64,000 nucleotides of DNA, from NCBI GenBank assembly GCA_017979445.1, contig CM030718.1:21075021-21139020 (forward strand). The letters are read 5' to 3'. The position numbers were made by a program, and so were the translations under genes. Source of the DNA: Akebia trifoliata. Taxonomy: Eukaryota > Streptophyta > Magnoliopsida > Ranunculales > Lardizabalaceae. The notes below the pieces were generated by a model that was not told the DNA's origin, ran no database searches, and worked only from the letters and a program-made list of their open reading frames with translations. Each line of letters starts with the position of its first letter. Position 1 is the first letter of the stretch. This document shows, one piece after another, positions 24,603-36,165 of this stretch.

Positions 24603-25304
24603 ATAATTTGAACATTTCTATTATGTTTTTCACATGATATACGTTTCTAAAATACTTTGATTAATTCTAATTATAATGTAAATTCTAGTACAAGTTAATA
24701 TGGGAAATAATTTTTTTTAATATTTATGGTTTAATGTAAGGGTTAGGAACCTTAATTTTCATCAAGAATCATTACATGGAAATTGTAAAATTCGATAGGC
24801 CAAGGCCTACTAATTTTAGAAACCGAATTTCAATAGCCCAAGGCAATAGAAATTTTTTTATGCTCCCTAGATTTAATGGCTTCGAACTATCGAATTTCTC
24901 CCATCCTCCAGTTTCAGCACATCGAAAAAGGAAAAAAGATCCGACAATGAAAAATTTGATGCCTTAGGCTGTCAAATATGGGCTTTTTTTACGTTGTGAA
25001 TGGAAACTCTTGGCCTTCTTTCTATCCTATAATAAAGTTCATTAGATCAATCATTTCTATCAAGAATGCACACCCTTTTGTAATGGAGAGGGGGTGGAAA
25101 AAGGTAAATTAATAAAATGACAAATATGGCCACAAAATTCTCCGATTCTTTTTTTCAAAAGTTCTCTCAATAAGGGATTAGTTGATTTAATCAGCGAATT
25201 GAAAAATTAATTGACAATTTATCGATTAATTGTCAAATATGGTAACATTTTTACCCTTCACTCTCAAAATTTTATTTTATTCCACAGTCAAGTGTCTAGA
25301 ACTA

Positions 25305-25578
25305 AACCCCGAGGGGTTGGCTCAATGGCAATTTTGGACCGATAAATGGTTAATGCCCGTAGTTCATGAGTTCAATACCCAGTATGAGCATTAATTCCTT
25401 AAAGGCCACCCGTGAGGGTGCACCATCACTTCCCTGGTGCGTGAGATGTGCGGACGTTGCACGTGCCCCGGGACTAGTCCTTGGACAAGATTATGGTCTA
25501 TGGACTGGGTAAAACCCAGATACGGCCCAATCCGCTTTCTATAGGGATATCCGGTTATTCAAAAAAAAGAAAAGAAAA
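25305..25578 (+). mobile_element. Au-like tRNA-derived SINE
   Basis: GGGGTTGGCTCAATGGC is a good A-box context and CATGAGTTCAATACCC a good B-box. The GC-richer body (GTGCACGTGCCCCGGGACTAG-like stretch near 25450) and the AAAAAAAAGAAAAGAAAAG tail complete the structure. It is the best preserved SINE in the window. Confidence 0.75.
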
Positions 25579-26669
25579 GTGACAAGATCAAGATAGGGTT
25601 TTTAGGGTGGTTGAAAATGATGGGTAAGAAACCCAAAAAAATCATTTGTATAATCCTCCAAGTTTTCCCTAATTTTTTCACGAAACTTTCCCGAATTTAT
25701 CCAAATTAACTGATTTGAAACCTTGCCAAATAATTACTGAATCCGAACTTTGTTACTATGATGCCAAATCACTGACAAAGCCTAGATCGATCATAGGTTG
25801 ACGAAATCACATGAATGTGTGAAATTAATCAACCCATGTCTGATTTTTTTAATTTTTTTAAAGAAAAATAAAAAGAAAAAAGAAAAAAAAGAGGAAAGGG
25901 TTTCTAAAAACCCATGATAGGAAAAAAGATCCATAGTTGTCTTATCTTTGTGGGCTTTGGGCTAAGCCTATATCTCAAGAAAACCTAGTTACCTTATTAT
26001 GAAGTTGAATCTAATTTGAGCCCATGCCCAATAATCTGATTCTAAGCTATTCAGACCCGACCAATGTGAATCTGATTAGAATTTCCTTGATTTGGCTAGA
26101 TACAAACACATAAAAAAAAAGGTGCCACAAGTAGTGTAAAACTTTTTTGAGATAATTTACATTGATATTTATAAACTTTTCTCCATCCCATGTTTTGATA
26201 GAAAAAGTATTTCATTACATTTGTAGATGATTACTTGGGATATAAATATATCTATTATGTGAGAAAATTTAGGTTGTGGATGCCCTCGAGATGTACATTA
26301 TTTATGTTAAAAATTAATTATATAAAAGATCAAATTCATGAGACGATCATATTAATAAATCGGGCCTCTCGACCAAACACTTAGAAAACTATGGCATCCA
26401 TGCACAAGAGATTATGTCAAGTAAACAAATTGCTGACAATGGTAGTGAGAATGTAGTTCCGTGTTGGGGCACAAGCTTTGCACACAAAAGCACGACATGG
26501 GCTCAAGACAAGTTGAGTGGTTCTAAGGTTTTGGGACCTTTTGAAATTTGATGTTACATGTGATTTTCACTAAAAATGAGTATTTGAAGAAGTTTCAGGA
26601 TATTTTGGGCTAAAAAAATTAAAATAGGGGTATGCCATTAGCGGCATTTTGGTTATTTTTCAAAAGAAT

Positions 26670-26825
26670 AATGTTGAAGTGACCTCAAGATTGGACCTCA
26701 CATCGAACACCCTGACATGAAAGTGTATGGGAACCATAGATGCTTTTCCTTGAGATACAAGTGAAAAGCATCTATGGTTCCTATCCACTTTCATGTCAAG
26801 ATGTGAGATATGAGGTCCAATAAAA
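26670..26825. mobile_element. Foldback/hairpin MITE, copy 4
   Basis: A clean palindrome: ATTGGACCTCACATC...ACATGAAAGTGTATGGGAAC pairs with ...TCCACTTTCATGT...GATATGAGGTCCAAT. The core GGAACCATAGATGCTTTTC and GAAAAGCATCTATGGTTCC is the same as in the hairpins at 911, 1715 and 3165. This isolated copy is the sharpest and gives the best element ends. Confidence 0.75.
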
Positions 26826-27200
26826 GAGTGACAAGTTCATAAGTAGGGGTAATGCAAAATGCGGTATCTATAACAATTTGCTGGACCGACTAGTTGCACT
26901 TCACCTAGTATTAATTGCAGCCCATTGTTAGGATGTCAATCCAAAGCAAATTAAAAGTTTCATGATCTACAAAGAGTAAAATTATGTGTGGGAACACCCA
27001 CTAATAATGTTTGGCATAAACGCAACTTGCAAAAAGCCCATATTCGATGGACCAAGGAGTCTAATTTTTTTTTTTCAACCTGTCTAAGCCATCGAATCGG
27101 GGAACATAAAAAATTTCACCGGCCTTAGGCCATCAAAATTCTGTTTCTAAAATTCGTGGACCTTGGCCTGCCGCATTTTTCAGTTTTCACATAGTGAAAA

Positions 27201-27518
27201 TTTGCACGACCTACCACTAAATATGGGTTCTTATCTTCGATATTAGTGCAAAATTCTTTCCGGTATAACAAGTAGGGACAGGATTAAAAGAAAACAAAAA
27301 AAAAAAAAAACAAAAACAAAAAAAAAAAAAAAAAAAACCTTTTATTTATTTATTGTTGGAGTGCAATTGGTCCTAGGTGATGTGCAACTAGTTGGCCCCT
27401 AATTTGTTCCCATCAAGAATGAACCTAATTTTATCCCTGTTTGATATAGTGGCCCATCAAGAAGATTGGCGAAGGGACGATATAAGTTTTTGAATTTTCA
27501 ATGTTCAAGAGATTTGTA

Positions 27519-27549
<31 letters not shown>

Positions 27550-28350
27550 AAGAAAAGCCTATTGAGATTTGTATTTCTTTTTGTGATCTAGAGATTCATA
27601 GAAGAGATGAATCATATAACTTATTATTGAATGAAAAATAATGTCCTAAAGTATCCTCATTAAATTAAACTAATGTATTTCTCTTGTTTGATTATTTTTT
27701 TAATCTATAAAAGATAACCTCTCTTACCTTAAGTAAATATGAGGTAGGACAAGACAATGGAAATTCTGATTGGGTGCCATATTCATTACAAACTACTTAA
27801 TATCAATCAGGTGCCATCAACAAGCACTTCGTCAAAATTAGCAACAAAAAAAAAAAAAAAAAACATGACTGCTCAAACCGTCGAAGCAACAATTGTTCTA
27901 ATTTGAGTCGTTGTTAATTTGCGATAAACGAAGACAATAGTTAAAGTGTCGGAAAAAACAACTGCTTTTTGACAATAAACATAAACCATTGTTCTTAACT
28001 GTCGTTTTAATGGATTTAAAACTAAAAAAATTCTTTTTAATAGGTAACAACTGTAGAATCATTCATTTTTTCTTTTTGTTTGCCCACTTTTTCAATAATA
28101 GGGTAGATGGCATGGAAGATCAATCAAGGTACAATAAACCATGGAAGAAGATAACTCCAACAAAAGCTGCACCAACGATTCTCCACCACCCAAAATCCAT
28201 TTTCAATTTTTCTCCAAAAACGATTCTAAGATCTGGGAATCTTTTTTTCTTCAATTATTTTTTTATTGTAAACCTAACCTCCTTTAAATGTACCAGAATA
28301 CTAGGCAGATTTACCAAAACATGCACAACTTTTCAATTATTTACCAAAAC
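27201..28350. other. Spacer with A runs and a (TA)n tract
   Basis: Contains two long A runs (27290-27340), an (AT)n microsatellite at about 27522-27550, a third A run near 27845, and no gene. An open frame of 126 codons at 27989-28369 is low in complexity (Phe/Lys rich) and not recognised. Confidence 0.6.
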
Positions 28351-28365
28351 GGTACTCTGTAGCAA

Positions 28366-28403
28366 TTAATTCCGAAAACGGTAAATTTACCGTTTTCGAA
28401 ATT
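28366..28403. repeat. Perfect palindrome in the MULE 5' flank
   Basis: CGAAAACGGTAAATTTACCG continues as TTTTCG to make a near-perfect inverted repeat, with further ACCAAAACGGTA words at 28340 and 28418. It may be a protein-binding palindrome or the edge of an element. Confidence 0.5.
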
Positions 28404-28589
28404 AATTTATTTTACCAAAACGGTAAAAACAGTAATCCATTATTTTTTTCTTTCGAAAATACCCTTTTATTAATTTTGAGTGAAAATACCGTTTTGTCCT
28501 CGTCTCTTTCATAAAAATTTCTGTAATTTCAGTTGTAATTGTTTCCTTCGAACAAGTGCAGTAAGAAATCGAAAACGAAGAGGTATGAC

Positions 28590-28800
28590 CTCCCTCTCTC
28601 TCTCTCTTCGTTGGACAGATTTAGAAAAGGAATGTTGCAAGTTTCCCTCTCTCTCTCTCTATCTCTTTCCGTTGTGAAAACGTGTGAAACTTGCAAGTTT
28701 CTCCGTTTTTATCTCTCACTGTTGTGGAGATCATGAGAATAGTTTCGATCTATCTCTCACTGTTGTGGAGATCATGAGAATAGTTTCGATCTATCTCTCT
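28590..28800. repeat. CT microsatellite and 43 bp tandem duplication
   Basis: Two (TC)n tracts (about 28595-28610, 28646-28665) are followed by two nearly identical 43 bp units (about 28708-28750 and 28751-28794) with CTCTCACTGTTGTGGAGATC. The pyrimidine richness would fit a transposon gene leader, but no ORF follows directly. Confidence 0.6.
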
Positions 28801-29018
28801 CTCTTGTGAAGATCGTGAGAAATTTGAATCGAAATTGTTTGTGTATGTGTTTTGGGGTATTCGAACCCTAGACTGTAAATTCGATTAGGTACAATTAGGA
28901 TTTGAATTTTTAGACTATTTAGGATTGATGTAAATTTTATCATTAAATGACTAATTTTTTGGATTGATTTGGATTTGTTAGAGTTTCATGTTTAATGTTG
29001 ACTTTCTAGAGTTGTATT

Positions 29019-29520
29019 AGATTTTTAATGTTTAAAGAAATGCAATAATAATTTTTTCATTATTTAATTTTATTAAAATTTTATAGAATTTTAAATTATA
29101 AGATGATATTTTTCTCATGAGTTAGAACTACAATTATTAGTGTCTTAGAACTTGATTATTGTGTTGTATTTAATCTATTCGATATATTACTTCTTAAAGG
29201 TTCGATAGAATGTGTACCATTTTTTCCTAGTATTTTTATAGATTTTCCATTTTATCATAAATAATCTCGCTCTTAGTATGAAAATACCATATGTATGAAG
29301 TCACCGTATGTAGTCGAGATGAGATTATTTTGAAGTTAAAATACTTGTATATAATTAGCTATCCATTGTTGAGATAGATATAGAAAACGATGCAGACGTT
29401 AATGAGATGTTGTCTGGAGTACCGGAAGATTCCCAAACCATATACGTTTTCATCATGAAATCTCGACGCCTTGTTGAAATGAAAAATGATACCAAGCATA
29501 TGAACTATGAATTGTATCCT
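29019..29520 (+). pseudogene. Duplicated 5' fragment of the MULE transposase gene
   Basis: Matches 31281-31960 in the same orientation: the ATTAGATTTTTAATG leader, the TATGAAGTCACC coding part and the GATTCCCAAACCATATAC end. Relative to the longer copy it lacks the stretch from CAGGGAGAATC to CATGATG, including the MDKRKISL start. It also lacks one base in CCATTGTTGAG. It keeps GAG where the longer copy has a TAG stop. Confidence 0.8.
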
Positions 29521-29569
29521 AGTCTTTCATTTTGAGTTCGATCCCAATTCAAATATTTGCCTAGGAAAA

Positions 29570-30980
29570 TATAATGGTCATAATATATGTGAAGATGGTT
29601 GATTAGTACAAATGAATTTTAGTTTTAAGCTAAGATACCTTTTTAGGAAGAGTAGTTCATCTTCTAAAAAGGAGATGGTTTCCTTAGGTTCACATTTCTT
29701 ACAATTCCTGTCACCATCTTGATATTTTTAGCGAGATTAGGTATCTTGTTCTTGATATTGTTAGCGATGGACATTGCTATTGGCTTTTTGTCGATATGAT
29801 TTCCCTTTTGGATGTAAATTTGGCATTCATTATTTTTGCTACACATTTACTCTACTTCTCTTACCTCTGTCCATGTTGAAGTTAGGATATTATTTGTTTT
29901 AATAAAAATCTGTACGTCAGGAAGAAATAAACATTCACAATGAAATTGGACACTTCGTAGTGTAACTTTGAAGCTTCACTTATTGCTTCAACCTTCCAAA
30001 ATTAACCCCACCAAGCTTGTGAGTAGAGGGAAATACGACTGACTTAAGTTGAGCTTGAGCATAAAACTTTTGAGGTCAATGCTTGAGTGTTGTATGGGTG
30101 TTGGCACAAATTCATAATCTATTTGGAAGCGAGTATTATCCAAGTCTTATGTTCAAACAGAAACAATAGTAGTGGTTTCTTACTTGTAAACCCGTGCAAA
30201 CATCCTTAAAATGTTTAATTGCAGTACATACCTCATGTTTTACACTCAAAGTGTCATATATTTAATCAGTTTGCGGACAAATTTCTTAGTGGCAATAATG
30301 TGGATTTATGCCCATCTCCTCACCATCAGTGGGGCCTATAAGAATGCACCTTTAAATAGTCAATAGAGTTACCGTAGTGTTCGTGATGGTCTTATAGATG
30401 GTGCTCCATGGTAAGGCTTCCGACCTTTATTTTTGTAACTGCTCTGTTTTTGTTCTCTATAGCTCTAGATTTTGTTAATTTATTGTTGTTTTGGGCAGCA
30501 CTTGCATTGTTTAATATGTGATTCAGTTGTGTGTCCATATATGATATGTTAAATTTGCAACCAAGATATGAGATCCAATTGTGTATGGCGGTACATGATA
30601 TTTTTTATTATATAACATCCCATGGTATGGACGTACGATTACATATTACTAGGGCAAATCCTACCCACCAAATTCGTGTAATATACCTATATGCATGTAA
30701 GATAGCAATTTTCTGATTTCTGAAATATGTATAAATCAGTTCTATGTTTTATTGATTTAAGATACATGTATTTTGTCATACAAGTATATCACGTACAAAA
30801 AATGGTGACATAGGAAGACAATGAAAAACCTTTGAATGGTGTCTTCTAATGTACACCTAACATGTAAGGTCTATTCTACCTCAAAATTTTCAGCATGTAA
30901 CCAATAAAAGGTGTTGCTAAATTTTTCTTCAATGCATTTATTTATGAAATGTCGATTTTTCCATTTATACTAGCCTTACA
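29570..30980. other. Spacer between MULE duplicates, no gene seen
   Basis: AT-rich, with scattered short open frames on both strands and no recognisable domain. It separates the truncated 5' copy of the transposase from the palindrome array. Confidence 0.55.
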
Positions 30981-31280
30981 ACATTGACTAAAATAGTTGT
31001 GATCTAATGTCAGAAGTAGCCTTCGACATTGAGTAAAATAGTTCTGATCTAATGTCAGAAGGCTCCTTCTGACATTGATAAAAATAGTGCTGATCTAATG
31101 TCAAAAGGAGCCTTTTGACAATGAATAAAATAGTTCTGATCCAATGTCAGAAGGCTCCTTCTGTCATTGACCAAAATAGTTCTGATCTAATGTTAGAAGG
31201 AGCCTTCTGACATTGAGTAAAATAGTTCTGATCTAATGTCAAAAGGCTCCTTCTAACATTGACTAAAATAGTTCTGATCT
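30981..31280. repeat. Tandem array of ~46 bp palindromic units
   Basis: About six units, each AATGTCAGAAGG, a two-base loop, CCTTCTGACATT, then GACTAAAATAGTTCTGATCT. Every unit can form a 12 bp-arm hairpin. The loop is AG, CT, AG, CT, AG, CT in order, so the repeat is really a ~92 bp dimer of mirror units. The array ends exactly where the duplicated transposase leader (ATTAGATTTTTAATG) begins. A related array lies downstream at 34683-34808. Confidence 0.85.
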
Positions 31281-34200
31281 ATTAGATTTTTAATGTTTAA
31301 AGAAATGTAATGATATTTTTTTCATTATTTAGTTTTATTGAAATTTAGTAGAATTTTAGATTGTAAGATGATATTTTTCTCATGAGTTAGAACTACAATT
31401 GTTAGTGTCTTAGAGCTTGATTATCGTGTTGCATTTTATGTGTTTGATGTATTGCGTCTTAAAGGTTTGATAGAATGTGTACCATTTCTTGCATATATTT
31501 TTATAGATTTCCCATTTGATCACAAATAATCTCACTCTTAGTATGAAAATACCATATGCAGGGAGAATCTAATAAATGGATAAAAGGAAGATTTCGTTGA
31601 TATGCTTTTACGATGGAGAGATCGTAGACCCATTTGGCGGGTTAAAGTATAGTGGTAAATGCAAGAATAAGTATGTTGGACGTGATATTTTATTTAAAAT
31701 ATTTACCGACATGATGTATGAAGTCACCGCATGTAGTCGAGATGAGATAAATTTGAGGTTAAAATACTTGTATAGAATTAGCCCTCCATTCGTTGAGATA
31801 GATATAGAAAATGATGCAGATGTTAAATAGATGTTCTTTGGAGTACCGGGAGATTCCCAAACCATATACATTTTCATCACGAAATCTCGACGGCTTGTTG
31901 AAATGGAAAATTATACTAACCTTATGCATACACATAATATATTTGAAAATAGGTATGCGACATCATGAACTCGTATCTATTATAGGAAAAAAATTATTTG
32001 TTGTATTTTATTTGTGGTTGATACGAATGATTTACGATTTTACACATGCAGAAGGAAAAAATGTTAGAGCCGATTGTGGTCCCTTCGAAGTTGTTGAAAA
32101 TAGAAAGATGTGCAACTAGGTTTGTTATTTTCTTTAATTTTATTTTAAATTAAGAACTTGTTACAGTCTAAGTTATATCGATGCGATTCATCTCTAATTA
32201 TTCTTTCAATCCCATTTACAAAGGAATGTTGAAGATGATCCTATTTCAACAAATCCAACCAAGGGATGCAATGATACTAGGCGAATTCCAGATTCATCAC
32301 CTATTAGGTTAGTATATGAAACTAGGCATACGTTAGGGCGATTCGAACCTTAATATAAATTTTCCATGAATTTTTTATTCATATTGTTTTGTCTACAGTA
32401 AAGTTGGGAGTTCAATTTATCCACCCGCGCATCGAAATATTCCAGATTCAGATTCCTCTAATCCAGACCTATGCGTCGATATTTCAGGATGTTCAACCCC
32501 TATGTATGTTTACTCGTATTACTTTCTTCAATTAATACTCTTAGAAATATTTTTAAATTTGGCACATTTATGTTTAGGTACAATTTTCCTTCTACAATGA
32601 ATTGTCTGTTTGATGGTGGGGATGTTGATATGGATGAGGGTGTTTGCTCTTGTAGAGAAAAAAGTAAATTCTTTGAGTCGCGTAATTCATCCGAAAAGAA
32701 AGTCTCGGAAAATAGTTCATGCAGTAGTTCCGACGCAAGAGAGGCGTTTTGTTGCAACGTAGACATGGGATTAGATTTTGATAAAGGATCTGATGGTGTT
32801 GAATCTGACAATATGTGGGAAAAAGCTTATGATGAAGGATACGATAGCCCATATTTTGAGGAGGAATTTATTGAGTTTTCTCTTGAAAATCGTTTTAGAG
32901 GAAGGATGGAATTAAAAGTTGGAAATACGTATGGTTCAAAAAATTTGTTTCAAGTAACTTTGAAAGAGTGTGCCATATTGTCAAACTTCCAAATTGAACC
33001 CATAAGGACTTGTCACACAGTGATCTCAGCCAAGTATGCTAACCAAAGTTGTCCTTGGCGCATTCATGTTACTAAACTCCACGGGGTTCCAACTTTTGAA
33101 ATAAAGAAGTTAATCTCTAATAATACGTGTGCATTACCAACACGTGGTCGTGACCATAGGCAAACCAGTAGTCGTTGGATTGTAGTTCGAGTAAAGGCGA
33201 CTTTGAAGGAACATCCCAATATGACACCTAGCCAAATTATCACGTATATTCAAAAACACTTTGGTGCTACAATTTCGTATCGTAAGGCATGGAGGGCAAA
33301 AGAGTTTGCTATATCGGAATTGGTTGGTTCATGGGACGAGTCATATCGTATATTACCATCATATTGTGCAGAGTTAATGCGTGTTGATCCTGATGCTGTC
33401 ACTGTACTTGTATGTAGAGAGGAAGATATGTTTGCGAGATTTTTTTGGAGTTTTGGTGCTTGTATTAAGAGTTACAGAAATAACATAAGAGGTATTATAT
33501 CAATTGATGCAGCCCACCTAAAAGGTAAATACCGTGACCAACTCTTAGTTGCAACTGGCTTAGATGGTAATAATAAGGTCTTCCCAATAGCCTTTGCGAA
33601 CGTCGAGAGTGAAAAATATCGATTCTTGGTCATGGTTTTTTCGAATCCTCGGAGATAAAGTTATTGGAATTGAAAGTCGGTTCGTATTGATATCTGATCG
33701 TCACCCAGGCATTCTGGAGAGTGTCCCTATTGTATTTCCCAACGTCATCCATGGGTTTTCTTTAAGACACCTATGTGATAACTTCGTACATGAGTTCAAG
33801 GACAACGTTGCCAAACAGAAGATCTGGATGATGGGAAAGATATATAGCATTCCAGTATTTGAACGTGAGATGCTTGAGTTGCGCGACACTCAACCCAAAT
33901 ATTACAAATGGTTAAGTGCCATCGATCAGAAAAAATGTACTAGAGCTTACTTTCTTGCCAAACGATATCGCATGATGACGACGAACATATCTGAATGTAT
34001 GAAGAAGGTTATAAAAATTTAGAAAGGGAATTTCCGATTACAGCTCTTGCTCATGCAACACATACTAAGTTGTTTAATTATTTCTTTGAGCGGTCTGAAG
34101 AGTGAAAACTATTCAAAGATCAGTTGACTCCTTTTGCTTTGCGTGAAATTAAGAGATTTGATATTCCATCAAAATATGTGGATGTTCGTCAAACTGGAAC

Positions 34201-34507
34201 GCATATTTACGAGGTTGGTGTACTTAAAAATAAATATATTGTCGATCTTGGAAAGCTGAGTTGCACATGTCATCGTTATGACCAGCTTGGTCTCCCATGC
34301 CTTCACGCCATTTCTGCCATCAAGCATAGTAAAATGTCACCGTATGATTTCTCAGAGGATTGGTTCACAGTTGATCGATACAGAGAAACATACAAGGATT
34401 CCATCAATCCCACGGTTGATGAAAGTCAATGGATTGTTAGATATGATGATGTGACCGTATCCCCCCCAGATGTTGTAATGCAGCTCGGTAGGCCAAAGAA
34501 AAAATAG
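31281..34507 (+). pseudogene. MULE (Mutator-like) transposase, broken
   Basis: The N-terminal exon starts MDKRKISLICFYDGEIVD at 31576. Small intron-separated pieces follow to about 32460. A long frame (to 33658) holds an acidic linker, the MuDR-type DNA-binding region (CPWRIHVTKLHG, FEIKKLISNNTC), and the first DDE aspartate in ISIDAAHLKGKY followed by LLVATGLDGNNKVFPIAFANVE. The next frame (33594-34022) has LISDRHPGI (second D) and TTNISE (third acid). The last (34124-34507) has a SWIM finger CTC-x-PCLH. Lesions: TAG at 31828; one extra A in GAAAAATATC near 33614; a frame change near 34015; TGA at 34103-34105 where the family has Trp. The domain order is intact, so the element is recent enough to read but inactive. 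Confidence 0.9.
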
Positions 34508-34682
34508 ATTCAAAAGTCAGTCCGAGAAACATTTATATTATCGATGTGTGGAAATTGTGGACATGGTGCCACAATCGTAGGAGATGTGTGTACCCTCCTA
34601 CTTCATAATTGAGGTTGGCTTCTACTCGAAAAATAGTTATGACTATATTTTTGTACAATCATATTACATTATGATTATGGTG

Positions 34683-34808
34683 TAAAGAGGATCCTTCTGA
34701 CATTGTATAAAAGACATTCTAATATAATGTCAAAAGGATCCTTTTAACATTGTATAGAAGACATTCTGATATAATGTTAAAAAGATCCTTTTAACATTAT
34801 ATCAGAAT
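34683..34808. repeat. Downstream palindrome array (GGATCC-centred)
   Basis: Three units of AATGTCAAAAGGATCCTTTT-AACATT type, separated by GTATA.AAGACATTCTAATAT. The arms match those of the 30981-31280 array, but the centre is the self-complementary GGATCC (GATC-variant in the third unit). A single weaker relative lies near 34935. The pair of arrays brackets the transposase gene. Confidence 0.75.
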
Positions 34809-35282
34809 AATTGTATTCAGTGTCCGTATGATGAAATGTAGAAAGAGATATTTTGAGAAATAATGATCTTTTTATTTTACTTGAGGTGTCCATATGAATC
34901 ATTATGTAAAAATTAGTTTTTTTTATGAATTCAATGTCAACAAGATCTTTCTAACATTTTATTTATTCATTGCATTCAATTGTTCATAGGATCAAATATT
35001 TAAGAATTTATAAATGGCTGACCATCTATTTCTTTTCGGTCAATGAACATGTTTAAACAAATTTATATGTTCTTTAGTCAATGAACTTGTCTAAATAATC
35101 ACTTAGGCATATGATTTTGATTTATTTTGTAAAATTATAAAGATGTTTAAACAATCAATTGGATTATGATGGTCCATCATTTTGTTTATAGTATGAAGAA
35201 TCACTTGTACGCGTTTTGCAAACATGAGCTTATACTATGTTTATGTATATTTGATGGCTAAATTTTGAACATTATTGTGCAG
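34809..35282. other. Non-coding 3' part of the MULE region
   Basis: AT-rich, no domain seen. It may be an intron or UTR, since an exon-like segment follows after a good acceptor (TTATTGTGCAG). Confidence 0.5.
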
Positions 35283-35437
35283 GTATATTTGGATGGCTAA
35301 ATTACTATGTCGTATTTATTGGACGTAAGCCTGGAATATACTCTACTTGTAAGAGTGTCATAGGTATGTCGATCGTTATCCCGGAGCATGTTAAGTCATT
35401 TAAGACCTTAGAAGATGCTGAGAAAACACTTTCTTAA
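35283..35437 (+). pseudogene. Cauli_VI / RNase H1 N-terminal-like exon
   Basis: After a 3' splice-site-like TTGTGCAG the frame reads WLNYYVVFIGRKPGIYSTCK, then a short variable part and VKSFKTLEDAEKTLS, ending at TAA. The pattern YYVVF.GRKPGIY...FK(T)LEDAE is that of the Cauli_VI (viroplasmin / RNase H1 hybrid-binding) fold, which plant genomes carry in RNase H1-like genes and fragments. Only ~50 residues are present, without an RNase H domain. It could be a captured host-gene exon in the MULE or a terminal exon of an unrecognised gene. Confidence 0.6.
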
Positions 35438-36165
35438 TGATCAAGTTCGTGGTACTTGTCTGAATCAAAAGAAAAATGACAAGTTGGAGGCTTGTGGGAT
35501 GTCTTGTGTTTTGGTTGGTATTAGTATGGTTTTATTAGCAGTTATGTTGTTAGGTTTTTATGTAATGTGATGTTATTAAGAACAACCTTTAAAATTGTAA
35601 TTGAGCAATAACAACTCTTTTTTGTTTAAAATGGTTGTGAATGATATAAGTAGATGTTTTACCCTTCCAAAAAGTTAAATAATATTCAATGAGATGCCTT
35701 TATAGAAGGTAACTTATAGAATTTTTTTTAAATGATGATACGACCACCTTCTGTTTTACATAATTCTTGAGTTACTAAAATAAATCTTTATCTCTATATA
35801 CCATATTACATTATCTAAAGAGTGATTTGTGTCCCTCTCTCCATTCTTTTATTACTATGACATTGTCTCGTATCTTTCATAATGAAATTGACATGATTTT
35901 AAATTTGAGTTATAGGTTTGCATTGTCATTATCACTTTATTAACAGAAAAATAATACGTAATTACAACAGTTGAAGTGGGTTATATTAATAAACTTCATC
36001 TCCCATTTCAATAGTTGGGTCGTGTTAGTGAAAAAATAATTGAAAGTACTCAACAATTTTTATTAAAATAAAAAAACATTCTGATTCCATTCTTTAACAC
36101 ATAAATAATAAAAAACATCCACATTTATATCACGCTCATACATCCTCCTACAAACATACTAGGGA

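Larger units (their letters stand above)
24780..27200. mobile_element. Element with ~210 bp terminal inverted repeats
   Basis: 24780-25000 and 26990-27200 are inverted copies sharing AGGCCAAGG, TTTTAGAAACAGAATT, GCCTAAGGC, TTCGATGGCTT and ATATGGGCTTTTT. Long inverted repeats around a non-coding interior suggest a foldback or MULE-type non-autonomous element. The interior holds a SINE (25305-25578) and a hairpin MITE (26670-26825). The outer limits are fuzzy because weak similarity continues outwards and a further inverted pair lies at 26880 and 27362. Confidence 0.55.

Noticed and set aside
27989..28369. 126-codon open frame before the MULE
   Set aside because: Phe/Lys-rich, low complexity, crosses the edge of a palindrome; no homology recognised.
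30981..31280. CRISPR array
   Set aside because: Regular repeats, but spacers are the same in each unit and the context is a plant genome with a MULE transposase.
30981..31280. MicroRNA precursor cluster
   Set aside because: Arms of only 12 bp with two-base loops are too short for a plant pre-miRNA.
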